Assembly (NCBI GenBank): GCA_900544825.1
Contig: UQWP01000035.1
Span: 1 to 36,201 of the forward strand
DNA from: an uncultured Prevotella sp.
Lineage (GTDB): Bacteria; Bacteroidota; Bacteroidia; Bacteroidales; Bacteroidaceae
Direction: 5' to 3'
Length of the DNA stretch: 36,201 nt
Shown here: positions 30,977-36,201 of the stretch, one piece after another
How positions within the stretch are numbered: position 1 is the stretch's first letter
Layout: each line of letters starts with the position of its first letter
Position numbers and translations under genes: made by a program
The notes under the pieces: model-generated
What the model saw: only the letters and a program-made list of their open reading frames with translations
The model's database searches: none
What the model was told of the DNA's origin: nothing

Positions 30977-31969
30977 ATGAAGCAACAGAAATTCATTTTT
31001 TGTAGATATAGCTTCCAGGAAGATCCTGATACTATACCTGATAAGAGAGTAGCCATAGAAGAGATCAGCAAGCGTTTTACTGGCCTTTTCCATGCCGGAG
31101 AGAAGTTAACTATGTACATGAAGAAAGGTAAAGCTGATGTCAGCTTGCGAAATGATACCTTTGCCGTGCGCAAAGATATTATCGTGTTTAGACTCAACGA
31201 TGACAAAGATCTGAAAAGAACCTTGCCAACAGGTACCACAACCAATGCCGTAGATGACTATGAAGAAACGACAGAAACATCATATCCTTTTTGCCATATC
31301 ATCTTCTTCAATCAGCCAGGAATGCAATATGTGGCTATAGAAAAAAAAGCTGGTGCATTCTATGGAAAGATGGACAAGATTACCAAGATTCTGAAGCAGA
31401 ACTTCGATCGAATGATAAAGACATTTGGCTATACTGTAAACTTTGAAGAAATCTATATGCAAGCAAAGGCATGGGATGTGGTAAAAAGAAAATGTAGAGA
31501 GAACAACGACTATGTAATCCAAGTTTGCCTGACTGCCAAGCGTGACAAAGATAACACAAAGAATTCTGATTACACTCGCAACAGCAATATCAATGATTTT
31601 ATCGAAGAAGGATTGGAAAATGAAGCAAAAGAGGTGTTTGCTGGATGCAAATATGGCAAAGAGGCAAGCGAGCAGAGCGTCAAAAACTTTATCGACAACA
31701 TGTTCTATATCAATAAGTTTGCAGAGAACAACGAGTGCGAGATAAAGGTGAAGTTGAGTAAAAGCGGCATCATCTGCCTCAACGAAGAAGTTGTGCCTAT
31801 GTACTTCCTCCCAGAAAGAGCTATAGAGAATTTTCAGATAGGTTTTTCTATAAGTGCAACCGAAGATGTTTCCACTCTAGAAGAATGGCTCAATAATTGT
31901 ATAAATGACATAAAGAAAACTGAAGATGCAACAACGCCTCCCCAAAAACTCACAAGACCTCATCAGTAA
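30977..31969 (+). CDS. Unknown protein, first of an overlapping pair
   Basis: This 330-residue soluble protein is not one I recognise. The N-terminal half looks alpha/beta: KFIFCRYSFQED, DTFAVRKDIIVFRLND, YPFCHIIFFNQPGMQYVAIEKKAGAFY and IMKILKQNFDR-like helix. The middle is rich in Lys/Asn/Asp, and the C-terminal part has CEIKVKLSKSGIICLNEE and a final helix LEEWLNNCINDI. It has no signal peptide, membrane helix or catalytic motif visible. It has its own promoter. Its 3' end overlaps the next gene by 44 nt in another frame, a sign of translational coupling and obligate partnership. Lower GC than the neighbouring housekeeping genes and position beside McrBC suggest a transferred, possibly defence-related module. 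Confidence 0.83.
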   Translation: MKQQKFIFCRYSFQEDPDTIPDKRVAIEEISKRFTGLFHAGEKLTMYMKKGKADVSLRNDTFAVRKDIIVFRLNDDKDLKRTLPTGTTTNAVDDYEETTETSYPFCHIIFFNQPGMQYVAIEKKAGAFYGKMDKITKILKQNFDRMIKTFGYTVNFEEIYMQAKAWDVVKRKCRENNDYVIQVCLTAKRDKDNTKNSDYTRNSNINDFIEEGLENEAKEVFAGCKYGKEASEQSVKNFIDNMFYINKFAENNECEIKVKLSKSGIICLNEEVVPMYFLPERAIENFQIGFSISATEDVSTLEEWLNNCINDIKKTEDATTPPQKLTRPHQ

Positions 31970-32735
31970 TTCGTTTAAAGATGACATCATCTTAAAAGTG
32001 ATAGACAAGAGTTGCAAACAATACGAGAGCCGCATGAATACCATGCGGTTCTCTACAACCGAAATTTTCGTTGAAGTAGTTTCCATGATAGACGATATCA
32101 GGGAACAATCTATCGATTATGACTTCGGCAACGCTTTCGACAATCTTTTCTGTCGCCTACGTGAATACGACTCTAGCGCAAATAATGCCGACGCAAAAAT
32201 AGCCACGAGTGTCAGTATAACATGGGTAGCCTACCTGCTTTTCCTATGTTATGACAAAAAAGACGACTACGACCATTGGGCACATCGTCTGACAGGGAAT
32301 CTTAAATCACATAATATTGAATATCGTAAGATTCTCGAAGATATTAATTCAAAACTTTCTGAACATCAGCACGAAGAAATCAAAGCCTATATTTTGGGCT
32401 ATATAGATACCCCCGACAAATGGTTGTCGCAACTGATTGAAGATACCATTAAGTATGAGGGTATGAACAGAAAACTCATCCAAGACTTGAAACCATTTTT
32501 CTATACAGGCGAAGACCAACTGGCTCATATCATCGCCTATATAAAAGAGGTAAAAGCCGCCAGTTCTGATTCAACAATAGCCAAGATTACAGCAAAATAC
32601 ATTCATGAAAAAAAGATTTCTGACAATAATAAATCTATCAAAGGTCCTCTGTGGGAGATACTTCACGAACATGAATTGTATAAGACCAAGAAAGACAATT
32701 GGAACAAGGCAATAAACAATGCTATGAAACAATAA
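31926..32735 (+). CDS. Unknown protein, second of an overlapping pair
   Basis: This 269-residue protein starts within the 3' end of the preceding gene (44-nt overlap). It is mostly alpha-helical by composition: TTEIFVEVVSMIDDIREQS, FDNLFCRLREYDS, SVSITWVAYLLFLCYDKK, YRKILEDINSKLSEHQHEEI and GPLWEILHEHELY. There is no signal peptide; the short hydrophobic stretch ITWVAYLLFLCY is probably a buried helix rather than a membrane anchor. I recognise no family. The stop at 32735 ends the operon. A 436-bp spacer with repeats follows. Confidence 0.83.
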   Translation: MQQRLPKNSQDLISNSFKDDIILKVIDKSCKQYESRMNTMRFSTTEIFVEVVSMIDDIREQSIDYDFGNAFDNLFCRLREYDSSANNADAKIATSVSITWVAYLLFLCYDKKDDYDHWAHRLTGNLKSHNIEYRKILEDINSKLSEHQHEEIKAYILGYIDTPDKWLSQLIEDTIKYEGMNRKLIQDLKPFFYTGEDQLAHIIAYIKEVKAASSDSTIAKITAKYIHEKKISDNNKSIKGPLWEILHEHELYKTKKDNWNKAINNAMKQ

Positions 32736-32775
32736 TCTTTCATCTTGCTTGTTGGAGCCGATTATATTCCACGTA

Positions 32776-32865
32776 TTTCCGCCAAAATCTCCCGATTTTC
32801 CGCACAATTTCCCCGTTTTTCCGCTCATTTTCCTCGATAAGATAGAAAATCTGAGCGGAAAAACG
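32776..32865. repeat. Second 21-nt repeat element with inverted copy
   Basis: TTTCCGC starts three units at 32776, 32797 and 32818 (exact 21-nt period). The units continue as CAAAATCTCCCGAT, ACAATTTCCCCGTT and TCATTTTCCTCGAT. An inverted copy follows, so that 32814-32827 (CGTTTTTCCGCTCA) pairs perfectly with 32852-32865 (TGAGCGGAAAAACG), a 14-bp stem with 24-nt loop that can pair further. Read as protein the units are heptads starting FP. The layout is the same as at 305-408, with unrelated sequence. Confidence 0.8.
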
Positions 32866-32940
32866 ATGTTTTCTTCTGTAAAAACTGAAAAACACATATT
32901 CATCAGAGTTCATTCCCCTTATTTTCCTCGATTCTTTCCT

Positions 32941-32970
32941 TTTTCATTCCTTTTCATTCCTTTTCATTCC
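32941..32970. repeat. Tandem TTTTCATTCC x3
   Basis: Three perfect 10-nt copies. They lie in the pyrimidine-rich spacer 32736-33171 upstream of the promoter at 33021. No gene is visible in that spacer. Confidence 0.9.
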
Positions 32971-33020
32971 TCAGCTTGGCGAAAGAAGACTTTTTTGGCC
33001 ATGAGCAATTCCTTTTTGCC

Positions 33021-33028
33021 TATCTTTG
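33021..33028 (+). promoter_or_regulatory. -7 element upstream of the replication-type cluster
   Basis: TATCTTTG followed by CA. The nearest TTTG is 23 bp upstream (32994-32997), slightly long. The leader to 33172 has a small hairpin (ATGACA/TGTCAT) and two GTACTAGA copies. Confidence 0.45.
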
Positions 33029-33171
33029 CATCGTCATCTGATAACAAGATGACTACCCATCAAGTGAGTTGCAAATCGCTAAGTGGGGAATGATGGTACT
33101 AGAAAAAGATGACAGGGAAACCTCTTCGAATGTCATTGTACTAGAGAGGCTTATTTAATACGCTTATAGAA

Positions 33172-33582
33172 ATGAATATAGTATTAAATGGCAATATGAA
33201 CGAAAGTTCTAGCAAGGGAGAAAAGAGATTCTACCCAAACACAGAGTTGGGAATCGACCTCAAGTTGATAATACGCAAGCCAGGACGCCTGGGCATCGGC
33301 GAGTATCTGGATGGAGCCATCACACACGACGGCGAAGATCACTTCACATTCGTGCAGAACGACTCCGAGAAGAAGAAGGAAAAGGTGGTGCAGAGAAATC
33401 CGCACGTGTATGAAGGTACATACATCAACGTGAACCGCAAAAAAGACGGAACTCTCTACCCTACCTTCAACCGTCCGCAGTTCACGGAGAAGTTCACCTT
33501 CCAGGACTTCTGCCTTCAGGCAGCCAAGGAGCTCTGGGTTATCAGCGGCCAGGAGAAAGGGCAGCCTATAAATATGAAATAG
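33172..33582 (+). CDS. Small hypothetical protein of the primase cluster
   Basis: This 136-residue protein reads YPNTELGIDLKLIIRKPGRLGIGEYLDGAI, GEDHFTFVQN, HVYEGTYINVNRKKDGTLYPTFNRPQF and FTFQDFCLQAAKELWVISG. It is soluble, basic in the middle and beta-rich at first, helical at the end; I do not recognise a family. It is upstream of the P-loop and primase genes and may be a DNA-binding accessory protein. The ATG at 33172 is the first in frame; Met9 is an alternative. Confidence 0.75.
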   Translation: MNIVLNGNMNESSSKGEKRFYPNTELGIDLKLIIRKPGRLGIGEYLDGAITHDGEDHFTFVQNDSEKKKEKVVQRNPHVYEGTYINVNRKKDGTLYPTFNRPQFTEKFTFQDFCLQAAKELWVISGQEKGQPINMK

Positions 33583-33592
33583 GAAATCTCTC

Positions 33593-33742
33593 AAATCTCA
33601 GTCTCAGTTAGCAAAAAAGTCACAATCCAACCCTTAACCCGCTTTCTAAGCGTTTATAACTTATTGATATTTAATTAGTTATATATAATATAAAGGAGCG
33701 GATACCACATTTAAAACAACTGAGACACTGAGACTGAGATTT
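33593..33742. repeat. 16-bp inverted repeat enclosing AT-rich DNA
   Basis: AAATCTCAGTCTCAGT (33593-33608) and its perfect complement ACTGAGACTGAGATTT (33727-33742) are separated by 118 bp. Inside are a small hairpin CGCTT-TCT-AAGCG (about 33640-33652) and an AT-rich tract (about 33655-33695). It lies between the small gene and the P-loop gene. It could be a replication origin-like or regulatory site. Confidence 0.7.
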
Positions 33743-33791
33743 TCGACAATTGAACGACAGGTAAAATTTTGATTTAATTCTCTAAAAAGTA

Positions 33792-35117
33792 ATGAGTTAC
33801 AATATTTTCAGCAGCACCGCTCCGGCGATGCCCAAGCCCAGCAAGGGCACAGAATTCGTGAAATTCGCCATCTCGCAGGCATCAAAAGATATGCGAGAAG
33901 TGCTTATTCCGATGGCTATTCCGGCTTTGGCCGCTCATCTCACGGACGTAAGATTCATGTATTCCGACAACAAATTCTATGAAATGTGCGGTCAGATGGG
34001 GCATTTGATAGGTCCTTCGGGTATCGGAAAGGCACAATTGGGACATCTTGTAGAGGCTATCATGCGAAATTTCCGCAAGCATGATGAGACTGAGTTCAAG
34101 AAACTCGTGGATTGGCAGCGACAGATGAAGACAAAGGGCGCCAACAAGGAAAAGCCCGAGCGACCAGACGTGAGTTTCTGGTTTCCGCCTGCAGATGTTA
34201 CTAATCCAGCCTTCATACAGAATGCCATGGCATGCGAGAAACTGGGCGAAAGAACGCAATACCTCAACCTGCCCGAGGTGGAGATGGCGGATAGAATCTG
34301 CGGTGGTCATAAGCAGGTGAGCCAGATGGTGAGAAACATCTTCGACTGTCAGAGAGCCGGAGCCCTGCGCGCCACGGCTGATGGCGTAACGGGCAATCCC
34401 GTGCTCCGGGTAAACCTCACCTTTACTTCTACTCCGGAAGCAGCCCGACAGTTCTACAAGAAAGATATCACCAATGGTTTCTTCGGGCGTATCCCTTTTG
34501 CCTACAAGGCTCGTGGCGAGCGTAGCGGCAGGATTCCACGACAGGGTTCGTATGATGAGGATTTCCTGAAAAAGCTAGACAGCTATCTGCTACGCCTGGA
34601 CAACTGCAAAGGAACCTTTGTGGTAAAACAGCTCAACAAGGTGGCCGACCAGCTGGCAGAAGAAATGGCAAGACTTGCCGACCTTGCCGATGATGATACT
34701 CTCTGGGAACTATCCCACCGCAGCATCTTTTCGGCATGGAAGAAGGGGGCTGTACTCTGGATTCTGAACGACCAGACGTGGACGCGATCCATCGGCGAGT
34801 TCGTTGTATGGTTCTGCTATTACGACCTGTGGTCGAAGGTAAAGGTGTTTGGCGACATGTTCAAGGGCTACGATGCCCAGGAAGAAGAGGTGCAGAGAAG
34901 CGGTCCTAAGAACATGCTCGACAGTCTTGAGCATTCCTTCAACGAGCAGCAGCTGGAAGCACTCCGCCTGAGCCTTGGAAAGAGCAAGGAGGGCACCAAG
35001 CACCAGCTCTACGTATGGAAGAACCGCAAATTCATCACCTACAGCAACCAGACGGGGCTCTATACCAAGACGCAGGAGTATCTTACGGGCACGCCGGAAG
35101 CTAAGGAGAAGAAATAA
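33792..35117 (+). CDS. P-loop protein of DUF3987-like type
   Basis: This 441-residue protein resembles the DUF3987-type ATPases that accompany primases in Bacteroidales mobile elements. It has a P-loop region GHLIGPSGIGKA (74-81) after a conserved-looking N-terminus, then FWFPPADVTNPAFIQNAM, LNLPEVEMADRI (Walker B-like, Glu-rich) and VNLTFTSTPEAARQFY, and NGFFGRIPFAYKAR. The Walker A Ser/Thr is replaced by Ala81, so nucleotide hydrolysis may be weak or absent, or the loop is used differently. It precedes a CHC2/Toprim primase by 27 nt, so a helicase or loader role in replication is inferred, not shown. Confidence 0.75.
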   Translation: MSYNIFSSTAPAMPKPSKGTEFVKFAISQASKDMREVLIPMAIPALAAHLTDVRFMYSDNKFYEMCGQMGHLIGPSGIGKAQLGHLVEAIMRNFRKHDETEFKKLVDWQRQMKTKGANKEKPERPDVSFWFPPADVTNPAFIQNAMACEKLGERTQYLNLPEVEMADRICGGHKQVSQMVRNIFDCQRAGALRATADGVTGNPVLRVNLTFTSTPEAARQFYKKDITNGFFGRIPFAYKARGERSGRIPRQGSYDEDFLKKLDSYLLRLDNCKGTFVVKQLNKVADQLAEEMARLADLADDDTLWELSHRSIFSAWKKGAVLWILNDQTWTRSIGEFVVWFCYYDLWSKVKVFGDMFKGYDAQEEEVQRSGPKNMLDSLEHSFNEQQLEALRLSLGKSKEGTKHQLYVWKNRKFITYSNQTGLYTKTQEYLTGTPEAKEKK

Positions 35118-35144
35118 ACATAATTCTATAAAGAGAAAAGATGA

Positions 35145-36125
35145 ATGGAAAAATATGAGATTCAAAAGCTGCGCGACCTGCCGATAGAGAAGGTTGCGAA
35201 AGAGATGGGGATGAAGGTGGAGCACCACAAGGCGCTCTGCCCCTTTCATGACGACCACCATGCCAGCCTCTCGTTCAATAAAGCAAAGAACAGCTGCAGA
35301 TGCTATGTCTGCATGGGGAATTCCTTAGGCACCATCGACCTGGTGATGCGATATCTGGGAAAGGATTTTCTGTCGGCTTGCCGATGGCTTGCCGAGGAAC
35401 ATCAGGTTCTACTGGAGGAGGATAGGAAGCGAGAGGCTTCTTCCTCATCTTCTTCCCTTGGAGGCTCTTCATCCGGAGGTTCTCACTCGGAAGATAATTC
35501 GGGTGGTTCTCCTTCGGGAAACTCCTCCTTTGATGCGAGCAGGTATGCGAGATTCTTCGAGCATCCCTGGCTCAACGAGGCGGCAAGAAGGTTTCTCTTC
35601 GAGGAAAGGAAGATTGACGAGAGAGTGGCCGGATGGTGCAGATTGACTTCCTGGACGGATAGAAAGGGCGTGAACTGGCTGCAGATTCCATACTTCAGCA
35701 CGGAGGGGAAGCTGATCGGGATTCAGAACAGAAACCTCGATTATAAGAAAGGGGAATCAACTCCCCGATTCCGCTTTCCCTATGGTGCAAAATGCTCCAT
35801 CTACAATCTGCCTATCGTGAGGGGGATGAGTCCGGGCGAGCAGCTCTTCATCACCGAGGGATGCAGCGACTGCTGGGCAATGCTCTCTGCCGGACACAAG
35901 GCGATTGCCATTCCTTCTGCCACGTTGCTGAAACCTGACGACAAGAAATGGCTGGCGGAAATCGGCTCGCAGCTCAAGATAGATTGGCACATGTTTCCCG
36001 ACAGGGATGCGCCGGGAGAAAGCCTCTTCCTGCAGCTCAAGGAGATTCTGCCCTCGCTGGTGCACCACCAGCTGCCACCGGGTTGCAAGGACTTCAGCGA
36101 GTATTATCTGGAAGAGAAAAACTAG
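35145..36125 (+). CDS. CHC2 zinc-finger / Toprim primase
   Basis: This 326-residue protein has a DnaG-type zinc finger (C32PFH35...C53YVC56), where CPFHDDHHASLSF is typical. A Ser/Gly-rich linker (about 98-128) follows, then a core with IGIQNRNLDY and a Toprim domain: LFITEGCSDCWAML (Glu238) and WHMFPDRDAPGE (Asp286, Asp288). Such short primases are encoded by plasmids, phages and integrated elements. It lies 27 nt after the P-loop gene and is the last gene in the window. It is not the chromosomal DnaG, as it lacks the full RNA polymerase core and the C-terminal helicase-binding domain. Confidence 0.88.
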   Translation: MEKYEIQKLRDLPIEKVAKEMGMKVEHHKALCPFHDDHHASLSFNKAKNSCRCYVCMGNSLGTIDLVMRYLGKDFLSACRWLAEEHQVLLEEDRKREASSSSSSLGGSSSGGSHSEDNSGGSPSGNSSFDASRYARFFEHPWLNEAARRFLFEERKIDERVAGWCRLTSWTDRKGVNWLQIPYFSTEGKLIGIQNRNLDYKKGESTPRFRFPYGAKCSIYNLPIVRGMSPGEQLFITEGCSDCWAMLSAGHKAIAIPSATLLKPDDKKWLAEIGSQLKIDWHMFPDRDAPGESLFLQLKEILPSLVHHQLPPGCKDFSEYYLEEKN

Positions 36126-36201
36126 TTTATTAATTTTTAAAGCAATATGAATATGAACTATAATAATAAAAATGAATACGGTTAACGAAATTTAGCATAA
36201 A
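36126..36201. other. Terminal spacer, nothing recognised
   Basis: AT-rich tail after the primase stop. No gene start, promoter or hairpin that I can support is visible. Confidence 0.5.

Noticed and set aside
32749..33093. Plus-strand open frame of 114 codons over the second repeat element
   Set aside because: Phe/Pro-rich translation of pyrimidine-rich repeats; no start signal, and a promoter lies inside its 3' end.

Overview
The window reads as a chromosomal stretch of a Bacteroidales bacterium, most likely Prevotella/Segatella. The evidence is the repeated Bacteroidetes promoter signature (TTTG or TTG, about 20 bp, then TAnnTTTG) in front of many genes, an SPII lipoprotein paired with a TonB-dependent receptor, a DUF4492-cydA-cydB operon, and HU-like, McrBC and REP-transposase genes of the type usual in that group. 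The species is inferred, not proven. No rRNA, tRNA or CRISPR array was found.

Left part (1-12.9 kb). The start of an HU-like gene runs off the left edge. Upstream of it lies a palindromic element built from 21-nt repeats. Next comes a two-gene operon of a SNF2-type helicase and an unknown partner. A minus-strand envelope operon follows: metallophosphatase, TonB-dependent receptor and beta-helix lipoprotein. Then comes a divergent HxlR regulator/cupin pair with a good palindromic operator, and a small exported protein with a poly-Asp tail.

Middle (13-24.5 kb). This part is mostly housekeeping: a divergent DXS-like enzyme, cytochrome bd oxidase (DUF4492-cydA-cydB), p-aminobenzoate synthesis (pabB with a nearly leaderless promoter, then a pabC-like gene), an MmcQ/YjbR protein and an MBL-fold hydrolase. 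Inside it lie an AAA-ATPase/PD-(D/E)XK protein with an extra C-terminal HTH, and two decaying genes: a frameshifted CatA-like acetyltransferase and a GyrI-like domain protein with a broken start.

Right part (24.6-36.2 kb). This is an accessory, defence-like region. It holds a second AAA-ATPase/PD-(D/E)XK gene, a type IV McrB-McrC restriction pair, and a REP-associated tyrosine transposase (RAYT) flanked by REP hairpins on both sides with a third identical REP translated inside its own reading frame. It also holds an overlapping two-gene module of unknown function, a second 21-nt repeat element, and a replication-type cluster: a small protein, a P-loop protein with an altered Walker A, and a CHC2/Toprim primase. 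A 16-bp inverted repeat encloses AT-rich DNA just before the P-loop gene.

The best candidates for something undescribed are the RAYT with the REP inside its gene, the overlapping gene pair at 30977-32735, the helicase/partner operon at 781-5510, and the two sequence-unrelated 21-nt repeat elements that share one architecture (three direct copies plus one inverted copy).
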